From Zelonia costaricensis (Eukaryota > Euglenozoa > Kinetoplastea > Trypanosomatida > Trypanosomatidae), in NCBI GenBank assembly GCA_030849075.1, contig JASAOO010003092.1, positions 1 to 21,497 of the forward strand: DNA of 21,497 nt, given 5' to 3'. The position numbers were made by a program, and so were the translations under genes. Positions 7,653 through 17,084 of this stretch are shown piece by piece (the first letter of the stretch is position 1; each line of letters opens with the position of its first letter). The notes below the pieces were generated by a model. It did no database searches. It worked only from the letters and a program-made list of their open reading frames with translations, and was not told the origin of the DNA.

Positions 7653-9314
7653 ATGTCCTCCGAGGAAGAGAAGCTAACCGCCCTGTACGCGCGTCGTCAG
7701 GAGATTCTTAAGGACCTCTCCGAGGTGGACACAAACATCAAGCTGCTGGAGAGTGAGATCCACGCCAAGGCCACGGAGGCGGCGAAGCGCACCATTGACG
7801 AGAACAAGTCCGGCAATGCCGATCTCGACCGAGTCAACGAGGTGATTGCCAGCTGCGTACGAGACGCGACAGGCCTTCGAGACGCCCTCAAGGTGGTGGA
7901 GGCGTGCCGCTACGTGCAAGAGTTCGGCAAGGAGGACGACGCCGCGCGGCAGAAGATTCCGTTTCGAAACGTGTTTGTGCAGGAGTGCATCCGCCACGCA
8001 CTGGACCTGTCAAACGACGCAAATGGTAGCGAGCTGATGCAGCATCTCGTGCCGCTCCTACGGTCTGGCACAAGGTCCGCCACGATGGGCGACGTGACGT
8101 ACGACCCCACGTCCAATGAGCAGGGCCTGTCCGAGGTGCTGCTGCTCATCAGCGAGCTCTCCGGCGACATCGTCACGGTGGCATGCAACACCAACGGTGC
8201 CCGCGTTTCGCAGCGCATCGTTGACGTCCTGTGCACCAACGAAGAGTTCGACGTGTACACAAGCGTGCTAGCGCCCTCGATTGTGGACGTGGCTAAGGAC
8301 ATCAACGGCAACCACTCCCTGTCAAAGCTCATCACATCCTCACGATTCTGCCAGCTCGCGGACCACTTCAAGAGCTCCGGCGCCGCCACCGCCATCTACG
8401 AGCGCATTTTCCAGAAAATCGCGGACAACTGCATCGACATCTGCAAGAATCGCCAGGGTTGCTGCATCATCCAGAAGTGTCTGCAGCACGCCCCGGAGCC
8501 CTACCACACGACGATCATTAACACGGTTCTGAACAACTCACTCAAGCTGGTGCAGGACCCGTTCGGTAACTACGTCGTGCAGTTCATTCTCGACAAGCAG
8601 CAGGACATCAACGGCGCAAGAAAGGACGAGGGCAACGAGGATGACGCCATGACGTCGTCGCCGAACTACACGAACCAGATTATTCGGCAGATGCTCCACC
8701 ACGTTGCTGAGCTCTCGTGCAACAAGTTTAGCAGCAACGTGATTGAGAAGTGCCTCAAGACGTCGTCGCCTGATGTGCGCCAGCTGCTTGTCGACGAGCT
8801 GACGGAGCCGCACGTTCTGCCGAAGCTGCTGACAGACAGCTTCGCCAACTACGTGATCCAAACCGCCATTTCGACCGCCTCTGACGACGGTCAGTTCACG
8901 CAGCTGCGTGACGCTATCATGCCGCTGCAGAGCCTGTTGAAGAACTCGCCGTATGGGGTGAAGATTGAGTCGAAGCTTTCACGGCGTCACCGCGAGGCCG
9001 CCCGGCGCCTCTCCAAGAAGAAGGAGGCGCCGGCTGTCACGAGTCAGGCACCCTCGCAGCAGGACCCCATTATTCCGCCATACATGCCGCCACAGGGGAT
9101 GCAGGCTATTCCGATGATGGCATCCGACCCTTCCATGGGCCAGCAAGTAGCCTTCACGAACTTGACGCCGGACATGGCGTCGTTCCTCCAGCACCAGCAG
9201 ATGATGGGCATGCCTTTTGTGCTGCAGGGACAGCAGATGATTGGTATCCCCAACGCACCACCGCAGTTCACCATGGGCATGATCAACGGCACCGGCCTTC
9301 CTGAGTACCGCTAA
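7653..9314 (+). CDS. Pumilio/PUF family RNA-binding protein
   Basis: 553 residues. PUF proteins bind mRNA 3' UTRs and control stability or translation in the cytoplasm. The N-terminus (1-100) is helical and charged. The repeat region spans about 102-445. The last four RNA-binding repeats are near canonical: repeat 5 NRQGCCIIQKCL (266-277), repeat 6 DPFGNYVVQFIL (302-313), repeat 7 NKFSSNVIEKCL (357-368), repeat 8 DSFANYVIQTAI (395-406), then the C-terminal flank SPYG (432-435). Repeats 2-4 are recognisable but degenerate (around 123-133, 178-190, 216-227); repeat 1 is hard to see. An insert rich in charged residues (about 317-339) separates repeats 6 and 7. The tail (446-553) starts basic and then becomes Gln/Met/Pro-rich low complexity, a common place for partner binding. 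ATG 7653 is the first ATG after the splice site. Confidence 0.95.
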   Translation: MSSEEEKLTALYARRQEILKDLSEVDTNIKLLESEIHAKATEAAKRTIDENKSGNADLDRVNEVIASCVRDATGLRDALKVVEACRYVQEFGKEDDAARQKIPFRNVFVQECIRHALDLSNDANGSELMQHLVPLLRSGTRSATMGDVTYDPTSNEQGLSEVLLLISELSGDIVTVACNTNGARVSQRIVDVLCTNEEFDVYTSVLAPSIVDVAKDINGNHSLSKLITSSRFCQLADHFKSSGAATAIYERIFQKIADNCIDICKNRQGCCIIQKCLQHAPEPYHTTIINTVLNNSLKLVQDPFGNYVVQFILDKQQDINGARKDEGNEDDAMTSSPNYTNQIIRQMLHHVAELSCNKFSSNVIEKCLKTSSPDVRQLLVDELTEPHVLPKLLTDSFANYVIQTAISTASDDGQFTQLRDAIMPLQSLLKNSPYGVKIESKLSRRHREAARRLSKKKEAPAVTSQAPSQQDPIIPPYMPPQGMQAIPMMASDPSMGQQVAFTNLTPDMASFLQHQQMMGMPFVLQGQQMIGIPNAPPQFTMGMINGTGLPEYR

Positions 9315-10368
9315 GCTGCACACACGACCAACCGTCATCTCTGCGTGCTTTTTCTCGCTCCCCTGGTCACTGCCCAACGACCCTCTCCCTCTGCCCTCTC
9401 TTTTTTCCTCTTCTCCCCGCGACTCTCCGTTCCGTTCCTTTCCCGACCTCCTCCTCCCCCCTTTCTCCACTTCCCCATTCCCCCGCCCTCCCTTTCAAGG
9501 AGCGGCAGGCACTGTGTTTCTCTTGGTGTCTTCCGTGCGTGTTCGCCGTCCCGTTCTCCCTCTTCTTTGCTTGGTTTTGCCCCGTCCTCCTCTTCCCCCC
9601 CCCCCTGCTCCGACGTGCGGGTGTCGGCACGCGTCTGAGGGTGTTCGTTTCCTTTGCTGCGCCTGCTTCTGTGCGTGCAGGTGTGCGCCTGCGTGTATGT
9701 ACGTTTTGTTGCCTCCCTCTACAATTGTCCTCCTTCTCGTCGACTCGCCTGCCTTTCTCCAGTGCTCACATCACTCTCTCACTCACTTCTCCACCCTTTT
9801 CACAACGTGCCTGCTCCCTCGTCGTAGACCGTCGCCTACCAGCCGCGCGACCCTGTGGCTCACGTGTGCGCGCGCTGCGACCGCGTCGTATTCGTTTCCT
9901 TGCTCCTTCTGACGCCACCCTTTTCTTGTCCCACGGCTCGCGCGCCGTGATGACCTACAAGGTGGTGTCTTTCCAGCGTTGTCGTTGACACTTCTCGTCC
10001 GCCTGCTCCCCCTTCCCCCTTTTCCCAGCCCGCCCCCCTCGGGTACGTGAGTGCCGGTCAAGGCGCGTCTGCTTCCACCAGCGGGCGCGTGCAGTGCACG
10101 TATGCACAAGACCAGCACTTTGCCTGCTCCCTTTTTCTGCTCTGTTCCTTTTTCTCCCAGTGGGCCGCGTTTTCCTTGTTCGCCTCCGACCCACAGTGTG
10201 CCGAGCGATTTCTGGAAGAGGAGCACCGCGGGCGGGCTGAGAAGGCGTAGCACGCCCCCCTTTCCGTTGGCCATGGTCGACCGTAGACGGGCCCGACACA
10301 CTTCTGGCGCTTTCCCACAGCGTCGTCAAGGCCAAAGGCACATAGGGGGCGGGAGGGAGTGAGAACGC

Positions 10369-10380
10369 GGGGGGGGGGGG
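10369..10380 (+). repeat. G12 homopolymer
   Basis: Twelve consecutive G, preceded by a G-rich stretch from about 10345. Similar runs occur at 2829-2838 (10 G), 6169-6179 (11 G) and 15478-15486 (9 G), all outside genes. Such runs are prone to length errors in sequencing. Confidence 0.95.
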
Positions 10381-11471
10381 CAGTGACGAAAACCAGACAC
10401 TCGTGGGGTTGTCGCGTCACAGAAGCCATGGCGTAGCGTCACAGTGAGAGAGGGAGCCACGGCGAGGTAGGGATGGTGTGAGACAATCGAGAGGTGCTGT
10501 AGCGACTTTGTTTAATGCACTCGTCGACGGTTGGTGGTGGCTGTGCCCTCTCCTGCTCCTTCTTCTCCTCTTCCTCGTCACACCGTGCTTCTCGCACGCT
10601 TCCTCTAGTGTGCGCACCACGCCTTCTACGATCTCCTCATCCTTTGTGCACAACGAGATTGCCTTCCGTGCGGCTCGATTGTTTTACCTGTGCCCTCTGC
10701 GTGCTTGTGCAGTTTGTGCCGGCGTGTGTTCGTGTGTGTGTGTCTCTCTCTGCGCATTCCAGCTAAGTTGCCGATGCGGTTGCTGAGGCTTCGGACTGAT
10801 AGCAGAAGCGCAGAGAGAAAAGCCAGCCGAACTGCCTTCGTGGCGGCAACCCTCTCCGGTACGGCGCTGTATTCCAGTGTGAGCGCGCAGGCCCCGCGCG
10901 CGGCGGCTGTGGCAAGTGAGTCGTCGTGAGGACGCTGCACCAACCACCGCGCGCTTGGTGATGAAGATGAAGAGAAATTGAAGGGGTTTGGGGGAAGAAG
11001 CCGACGGAGCGTCCTTCTGTGAGGCATTCAGTGCTCCGCTGTACCTCAAGTCGTCACACCCGCTCCGCACCATGCACACGCTTCTCCTGGTCGTGCGTTG
11101 CGCCGGTGTACGTGGGGTTGCGGGCGCGGCCTTGCACGTCGTTGCGCTCGCTCCGCTTTTGACGCAGACCGACGCGTTTCTGTGGCCTTCTTTCGCCTCT
11201 AGTGAGGGCAACCGCCTCAACTCCGTCAGCGGCGCTCATGCCCGTCGCTTTTACCCTTGCCTCCACCTCCCCCGTCTTCCCTGTGTCTCCTCGGCGCCCC
11301 CCCCTTCTTCCCCACCCCACCACCACACGGAGGCCTCGTTGTGCTCTTCTGAACTCCTTACGTACCGGCAGCGGAGACTTCTTCTTTGCCGCATTACTGT
11401 TGTCCGATTCCCTTCTTCTTTTTGTCCTCCCCCCCTTTTGCGCGTGTGCTCTTCGCGCGTACGTTAGTAGT

Positions 11472-11606
11472 TGTCTGTGTGCCTGTATTTGCCCGTGTGT
11501 TCGTGTTTGTGTTTTGTGTCTCTTGCGTGTCGGTGTGCGTATTTATGTGTTTGTGCGCGTCTGTGTGCGCGTCTGTGTGTGCGTGTGTGCGTGTGTGTGT
11601 GTGTGT
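11472..11606 (+). repeat. TG/CG-rich purine-pyrimidine alternating tract
   Basis: About 135 nt of imperfect alternating TG and CG dinucleotides, with an uninterrupted (GT)n core near 11591-11606. Alternating purine-pyrimidine sequence of this kind can adopt Z-DNA. Function unknown; it lies in the gap between PUF and the deacetylase. Confidence 0.85.
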
Positions 11607-12479
11607 CCCTCTCTTCATGTCCTTCCCTGCGCCTGCATCTCTTGATTGGCACACGAGCGACTCGGTGCGCACCGTTAACTCCACCAGGAGGAAGGAAATG
11701 AATGAGAAATCTATGCATCAGGGACAGGACCAGAGGCTCGCAACAAAACACACTGGAGGTCGAAACGAGAGAGGGATGGGGACAGAGTTGAGCGCTTCTC
11801 CCTGACTAAGCAAGCGAGTGCAAACGCCAGCTTGAAATGAAGGACAAAACAGAGTACGAGAGCACTGCACGGAGGTTCGCAGTGCCGCTTGCGCATTCAA
11901 GCGCCGGCGAGAGTGCCGAACTAACCAGTGCGTACGCGGACGAGGAGAGTTGCAGGCGGGGAGGGGGTGGTGGTGGTTGTGGGAGAGGGCGGTGCGACGT
12001 GACACACGCAGTCCGTTTCAGCAGTGGTTTCGAGGCATGCCCGCTCGCTGCCACGCCGCCCTGCACTCGTGACGGGTTTCTCTTCGCTGAGCCGCCGCCA
12101 CGTGGCCGGCGACAGAGCGCACCACGCGAAGTCGTGTGTCTCATCAGCCACGCGGGGTATGCGGCCCCTGGTCTTCCACACTACTTAAGAGCACCGTCGC
12201 CTTGCTTCGCTCATCGTCCGATCTCTTCCGTATCTCGCCACGCTGCGTCTCGACACCGTGCGCCGTCGTCTTGTACGTGCTGCGTCGCATGCCCTCCGTT
12301 TCCTCCCCCCTCTTTCGCATCGTCCCGTTTTCTTCGTGCGCACATTTCACTACAACTGCACGACCACACGTTCGCGGCTCCGTGCCCAGGAATCCTCTTT
12401 CGCCCTCTCCCCGCTCACAAGCGCCAGCCTCACCACCCTTCTCGCTTTCCCTCCGCGATTAGTGTTTTGCACGTCACCA

Positions 12480-12538
12480 TCCTTTTCTTTTTTTCACTCC
12501 CGTGTTCATTGCCCTGCACCGGGATTGCACAACCGCAG
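12480..12538 (+). promoter_or_regulatory. Likely trans-splice acceptor for the deacetylase gene
   Basis: A T-rich pyrimidine tract (12480-12500) is followed by AG at 12537-12538; the leader would be 47 nt with no ATG before 12586. The AG at 12420-12421 after another C/T tract is an alternative. Confidence 0.5.
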
Positions 12539-12585
12539 GACGCATTTTGCGCCATTTAAAGAACGGCTTAAGCAGCGCGGCAAAC

Positions 12586-13884
12586 ATGAGCTCCGTCACG
12601 GTAATCAAAGGCAATGTCGTCACCACCTCCAAGGTGCTCTACGGCGGGTGCGTCATAGTTGTCGATGACGTGATCGTGTCCGTCTGCGGCAGCGAGTCGG
12701 CTGCCCGCAAGGAGCTGGAGGAGATGGAAAAGAAGCGGCCCGGCCTGGGCGCCGCGACGTGGCAGGAGGCCGCATTTGTTCTACCGGGCTTCGTCGACAT
12801 TCACAACCACGGATTGGGCGGGGCGAGTGACGTGATTGGGCACTGGTCAAACCCAGAGTACTCGCTCAAGGAGCTGGCGCGCTGTGGCACGCTGACGACG
12901 CTCGCCTCCATAATCTTCTCCGACACACACAAGAAGCTCGTGTCGGACTGCATCGACGCCGTCGAGAATCGTGTCGGCGCGTACAAGGCGGACAACTGCA
13001 TCCTCGGTGGTATCCACGCAGAGGGCCCGGTCATCCACGACCGCGGTGGCCTGCCGGAGTGCAAGAACGAGATGGGCATCGATGACTTTAGGCAGCTCGT
13101 CGCGTCGATGCCTTCGCTGCGCGTCATGACCATCTCTCCCCACATCGACGCCCGGTCCAACTACCAGAAGATCCGGCACCTGCTCGAGAAGAAGGTCCGT
13201 GTCGCCCTCGGCCACGATCGCGTCGCCTCCAAGGCGGAAATTATGGGAGCCCTGAAGCTGGCTCCTGCAGAGGCGGACAAGATGCACGTCACGCATTTGT
13301 GCAACGTCTCCACCTTCCACCACCGCGACAGCTCGCTGGTGAATGCGGCGATGTGCCCGCGCTTTCCGAACGCCCCGCTGTACGAGGGTGCCCGCCCGCC
13401 GACACTCGAGATCATTGGTGACCTCATCCACGTCGACAGCGTCACGATGCAGTCCGTGCTGACCTCGCGCAGCGTCGACGACATTGCCATCATCACGGAC
13501 TGCATCTCAGCCCACATCCCTGGCAAGCACGTCGTGTACAACGGCCGCGACGGTGTGGTGAAGGCCGGCGGTGCCTGCTACCTGTGCGACTCCTTCGGCC
13601 GCGCCTCCAACACGTTGGCGGGCGGCACGAGCATGCTGGCAGATCAGTTCCACATCCTCATCACGCTTTTCGGCATGGATGTGGTGCAAGCGTGCCTGCA
13701 CACCGCCACGGTGCCCGCTCGCGTCGCGTACCTGCCGGACGTCGGCGCCATCGAGGTGGGCAAGAAGGCAAATCTACTTCTCTTTGATGCCGACCTCACC
13801 ACCATCGAGAAGCGGATGATCTACGGCCACTGGACGTCGCACAAGCCGTACGCCATCCTCCGTCCTTCCGTGGCGCACTTGTAA
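12586..13884 (+). CDS. N-acetylglucosamine-6-phosphate deacetylase (NagA family)
   Basis: 432 residues, amidohydrolase superfamily. The enzyme converts GlcNAc-6-phosphate to glucosamine-6-phosphate plus acetate, feeding amino sugars into glycolysis or UDP-GlcNAc supply. Metal and catalytic signatures are in order: PGFVDIHNHGLGG (67-79, with H73 and H75), GGIHAEGPVI (141-150, with E146), GHDR (H210), THLCNVSTFHHRD (236-248, with H237), and the general-base region ITDCISAH (303-310, with D305). The C-terminal VGKKANLLLFDADL (391-404) is the typical small beta-sandwich domain strand. The start at 12586 follows the splice site directly; the frame is open further 5' but without an in-frame ATG. 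The C-terminus is AHL, which fits a PTS1-type glycosomal signal. It differs from bacterial enzymes at HLCN (bacterial HLFN/HLYN). No deaminase partner lies nearby. Confidence 0.93.
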   Translation: MSSVTVIKGNVVTTSKVLYGGCVIVVDDVIVSVCGSESAARKELEEMEKKRPGLGAATWQEAAFVLPGFVDIHNHGLGGASDVIGHWSNPEYSLKELARCGTLTTLASIIFSDTHKKLVSDCIDAVENRVGAYKADNCILGGIHAEGPVIHDRGGLPECKNEMGIDDFRQLVASMPSLRVMTISPHIDARSNYQKIRHLLEKKVRVALGHDRVASKAEIMGALKLAPAEADKMHVTHLCNVSTFHHRDSSLVNAAMCPRFPNAPLYEGARPPTLEIIGDLIHVDSVTMQSVLTSRSVDDIAIITDCISAHIPGKHVVYNGRDGVVKAGGACYLCDSFGRASNTLAGGTSMLADQFHILITLFGMDVVQACLHTATVPARVAYLPDVGAIEVGKKANLLLFDADLTTIEKRMIYGHWTSHKPYAILRPSVAHL

Positions 13885-13891
13885 TTTGGCA

Positions 13892-13909
13892 CTCTGCCTC
13901 CCAGCAGAG
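13892..13909 (+). other. Short hairpin just after the deacetylase stop
   Basis: CTCTGC at 13892-13897 pairs perfectly with GCAGAG at 13904-13909 across a 6-nt loop, eight bases after the stop codon. A local 3' UTR structure; no known element recognised. Confidence 0.4.
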
Positions 13910-14423
13910 CAGGGAAAGGGGTGGATGTCGTGCGACTAGGACGGAGCAAGAAAAGGAGAACAACGTGAAGGGCACGGAGGCTGGGCCACACCCGCAGTTA
14001 CGGCGGCCAGTAGAGGAAGGCGTCCTGGGTACAGGGCGGCGCCCGTGGACATCGATGCAGGCAGGTGGTGGTGTAGCGGCGTACCTGCCCCCACCTGCGT
14101 TCCAGCGGCAGACGGGCAGGTGGAAGAGATGTGTGCTGTCCTGTTCTGCTCTGCCTTGTTGGCGCTGACGTCGTCATGCACAAATCTATCACTTTTTCCT
14201 TTCGTATTTCCTTTGTATATGTGTGCCCCCCTTGACTTTTTTTTTTGTGCTTCTTCTCATTTTCCCGCCCCTTCCCTTGAGCCTTTTTTTCTTCTCTCAC
14301 CTCGACTGCGCACGCCAGCTCTCGCCGCTGCCCGTTCCATCGCCGGCACTTTTGTCATTGGTGGCCAGGCGTGTAAAGGTGTCTCCACCAAAACAGAAAC
14401 GTAAACGTTGAAGGAAGCAAGGA

Positions 14424-14450
<27 letters not shown>
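14424..14450 (+). repeat. (AC)13 microsatellite
   Basis: Thirteen AC units plus a trailing A, followed by an A-rich stretch to about 14475. Read directly. Confidence 0.95.
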
Positions 14451-14454
<4 letters not shown>

Positions 14455-14537
14455 AACCACAACAAACAAACAGACGTTGTGGGAGAAGATCTGTCGGCAG
14501 CTGCGCTGATTTGTGTTTTCTTCTCTCTGTCGCTCTC

Positions 14538-14553
14538 TTTTTTTTTTTTTTTT
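14538..14553 (+). repeat. T16 homopolymer
   Basis: Sixteen consecutive T following a C/T tract in the deacetylase 3' region. Could support an unassigned splice site, but no AG-plus-ORF combination follows closely. Confidence 0.9.
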
Positions 14554-15097
14554 GTCCCACTGGTGCAGCCGAGGGTGAGGTGGAGGGAAACAGAAGAAAA
14601 AACCCAAAAACTCAGAGAACGAAAATGACTGTCTTTTTCTCCTTTTTTTCTCTGAAGTTGAGTCGGTCTTGTGTGGGGGGAGAGGACGGCACCCTGCTTT
14701 GGACGCGTCAAAAGGGGATGCGCGAGGGCGTCACACATAATCACGCAAAATGCACGCAGGAAAAGAGAGGTGTCTTTTGACACGCGCCGCGCAGAGATGC
14801 GCTCTGCTGGCTCGCCCTCTCCGAACCCGTGTCGCTTTGTCCGTGCCCGGCTGCCGTTGTCCCTCCTCGCTCGCTCAAAAGGAGTGTTTCTCGTTTTTCT
14901 TGTGCCTTAACACCTCCTCCTCGGGTTCTGGGTCGCTGTGCGCCCCCTCCGTGCGTTTTCGGACCAACCAACCCCTCACTACCTTCATGTGTTCTTGCTT
15001 TCTGCCCTCTCTTCCCTATGTTCTCAGCCTCTGACCTCTCCTGCGCCCACAGAGCTGATGCGAACTGTTCATGCAAGGCGGAGGGGTGCATGGGCGA

Positions 15098-15114
15098 GGG
15101 GACGCGGAGTCCCC
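15098..15114 (+). other. Small perfect GC-rich hairpin
   Basis: GGGGAC at 15098-15103 and GTCCCC at 15109-15114 form a six-pair stem with a five-base loop (GCGGA). Intergenic; function unknown. Confidence 0.4.
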
Positions 15115-15555
15115 CGTGGCTCTCCCCCCCGCCACGCTCGCTTTACCCCTATTTTTCCTCGAACGCTGATTATTGTCTTGTCGACTTCTTCAGGTTCTCG
15201 CCAACCTCACGGACAAGCTCGCCTTTTTTTTCTGTCACATCATTGTGGTGCTTCACGAATGATTCCTTTCGTGACCAACTCGTAACACTGAACCAACCGA
15301 AATGCACGAACAGACACATCAGAGGAAGAGAGAGAAAGCACGTGTGTATCTGCGGGGAACGCAAACTCATCGGAAAGACGGTGTGCGGCCCTACAAACAG
15401 CCTCAGTCGAGTACTTGACTGTCAGGTTGGTATTGTGGTTCGAAGACGCCTGGTCGCACCGCCGTATTTCTCACGCAGGGGGGGGGCGCCTACTTGCATG
15501 TTTTCGCGTCGACCCTTTTGCCGATGCCAAAATCACCTTCGCATGCACACGCATA

Positions 15556-15634
15556 ATGCCGCCTTTCTCGCCTTATCCTTCTCTGTTTTTCTCCTTGTAT
15601 TATCACCAATTCCGCACACGGGTTGGGACTCAAG
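15556..15634 (+). promoter_or_regulatory. Likely trans-splice acceptor for the acylated protein gene
   Basis: A C/T-rich tract at about 15560-15598 is followed by AG at 15633-15634. The leader of about 200 nt contains no ATG before 15835. Confidence 0.5.
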
Positions 15635-15834
15635 CAAGCGCTTCACAGAAGCAAAAGAAAAAAAAACCAGAACGCACGCATTTTCAGCGCTACTCGTTCA
15701 GCACGCAGTTTGGCTAGAGGACAAAGGAGAGCAGACCAGAACATAAGCGCGTGCTCCGCAACGACGAGGGCAAGAAGAGCTTCGACGCAGTGCCGCGTTG
15801 AAAGCGAAGCATTGTTACACCTGTCTCTCTTGTC

Positions 15835-16293
15835 ATGGGGTGCAACAGCAGCAAAACAAAGGCGCCGCCGGCCAATGTGGCAAACAAAGAGGCAGATGAG
15901 TTCTACAAGCTAGCGACGGCTGAGCGCCATCCCGTGGCGCAGAAGTTGTTGGAGGGCTGGGTGCAGTTCGTTGACGCCCAAATGCGCCGCAACGCCGGGG
16001 ACCCGACCGCGGCGCAGGCGTACGCGAACCGGCCAAAGGAGGTGTGGGCTGACACCGCGAACCGTCCAGTTACGCACCGCTCAGTCGACTACGTGGGCAA
16101 GATGTTTCTTGGTTACATCAAGCACGACCTGGCGCAGCGCGGCTGGGGCGGCAACTTCGACTACAAGGTTGCCGGCGTCGCCAAGCAGGGCTTCCTCAAG
16201 GCAAACGCCAATATCGATGCATCCAACGGCGACGTCCCGGAGGAGGTGGCGTGGGAAATAAAGATCCACTACGACAGCTCCGGGTCTTCGTGA
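15835..16293 (+). CDS. Small putatively myristoylated/palmitoylated protein (hypothetical)
   Basis: 152 residues. The N-terminus MGCNSSK has Gly2 with Ser6, the classic N-myristoyltransferase pattern, and Cys3 as a palmitoylation site, so attachment to the plasma or flagellar membrane is likely. No transmembrane segment is present. The body (about 20-145) looks folded, with a helical first half (ADEFYKLATAERHPVAQKLL, residues 20-39) and an aromatic-rich centre (KMFLGYIKHDLAQRGWGGNF, residues 90-109). The C-terminus is short and Ser-rich. It lacks an obvious match to the calpain-like SMP proteins that also begin MGC. The start is the first ATG after the candidate splice site, and third codon positions are G/C-rich, which supports real coding. 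I do not recognise the family. Confidence 0.85.
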   Translation: MGCNSSKTKAPPANVANKEADEFYKLATAERHPVAQKLLEGWVQFVDAQMRRNAGDPTAAQAYANRPKEVWADTANRPVTHRSVDYVGKMFLGYIKHDLAQRGWGGNFDYKVAGVAKQGFLKANANIDASNGDVPEEVAWEIKIHYDSSGSS

Positions 16294-16977
16294 GGCGGGT
16301 GGCCGGTGGGCGCAAAAGGTGAATGGCGTGGAGTGGGGATGCGCCGAGAGAAACCTCGAGCGGCATTCAATCAGCACGGGCTCCTACTTCAACGCCAGCC
16401 ACTTTCTTTTTCCTCTTTCGCCGTCTCCACGCAGCAGGGGGGGGAGACGCTGTACGTGTATGTGTGTGCGTTTTTTTGTCGTGGTCTGGAACGACGACTT
16501 CGCGACTCCGCGCCTCGGGAGAAAGGAGGGCGGCGTCTCCGTGCTGTGGTTTAGCGCGCCCCTCGCACTTCCCCGCTCCGCTGTGACGGAAAAGCTCTCG
16601 TTCCGCGCGCCGACGACGCAAGTACCAAAAAAAAAAAAAACAACTGCTGCACGCCAGATTTCGGGCACGTCGCGCACAGAGTGTGGTGCAGCTCGAGGGT
16701 GATGAGATGGGAGGAGCAGCTCACGGAAACGCTGCCGGCCGCCGTTGCAGCAGGCTCGTACTATGCGGGTCTCACCGGCTCCGGCATCGGCGTCACTGCC
16801 ACTGCACAGGCCGCCGTTTCCGTCATCATCTTGCCAGTGTGCTTTGCCGGCTCCGCGAAGTCGATTCTGTCGAGATGTGGCGTTGGGGGGTTCACCCAGC
16901 CCTTCTGCGGCAACCAACCGCGTGCCCCTGCGCGGTATCGGCATGCATTCTCTGCTGTCAACAGCTTCACACTGCCC

Positions 16978-17052
16978 ACCTGCTCCCCCATCTTCCTGCC
17001 CCCTCTCACCCCTCACCCTCGCCCTCGCTGAACCAACTCTACCCTTGAACAG
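16978..17052 (+). promoter_or_regulatory. Trans-splice acceptor for histone H4
   Basis: A C/T-rich stretch from about 16978 to 17030 is followed by AG at 17051-17052, giving a 67-nt leader with no ATG before 17120. AG at 17067-17068 is a second option. Confidence 0.5.
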
Positions 17053-17077
17053 ATCTCGCCCTCTCCAGCCCTCCCTC

Positions 17078-17084
<7 letters not shown>

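Larger units (their letters stand above)
9315..12585 (+). other. Intergenic: 3.3 kb gap after PUF, no gene recognised
   Basis: This is the longest gap. It alternates C/T-rich stretches (9380-9500, 9590-9610, 9990-10035, 11255-11330, 11395-11440) with purine-rich ones (10790-10990, 11690-11990). It also contains a G12 run at 10369-10380 and a long TG/CG-rich region at 11472-11606. ATG frames at 11071-11467 and 11837-12559 lack domains and coding-like codon use. It may be a long PUF 3' UTR, or hold an untranslated transcript of its own, since several polypyrimidine-AG combinations occur. Confidence 0.6.
13885..15834 (+). other. Intergenic: 1.95 kb between deacetylase and acylated protein gene
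   Basis: No gene recognised. The 3' side of the deacetylase is G-rich and of mixed composition to about 14140, then C/T-rich. Landmarks are the (AC)n repeat at 14424-14450, T16 at 14538-14553, G9 at 15478-15486, and small perfect inverted repeats at 13892-13909, 14061-14098 and 15098-15114. Frames such as 14829-15746 have no coding signature. Confidence 0.65.

Noticed and set aside
11071..11467. 132-codon ATG frame with a hydrophobic N-terminus
   Set aside because: The signal-like start is followed by translated C/T-rich sequence and the codon bias does not fit. No splice signal is placed clearly for it.
11837..12559. 240-codon ATG frame on + in the PUF-deacetylase gap
   Set aside because: Third-position G+C is weaker than in the real genes, it has a poly-Gly stretch from a G-rich run, its second half translates C/T-rich leader, and it has no domain. 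It might be revisited if a conserved orthologue exists.
12847..13431. 194-codon open frame on the - strand
   Set aside because: Antisense shadow of the deacetylase gene; opposite to the direction of all supported genes.
14061..14098. Inverted repeat GCAGGTGG / CCACCTGC with 22-nt loop
   Set aside because: Stem of only eight pairs with a long loop in G-rich sequence; not distinguishable from chance, and no element recognised.
3301..14450. CA and TG repeats regarded as a possible CRISPR-like or tandem array
   Set aside because: These are simple dinucleotide microsatellites without spacer structure, typical of trypanosomatid intergenic DNA.
14829..15746. 305-codon frame upstream of the acylated protein gene
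   Set aside because: Non-ATG opening, C/T-derived Pro/Ser/Phe-rich translation, no motif.
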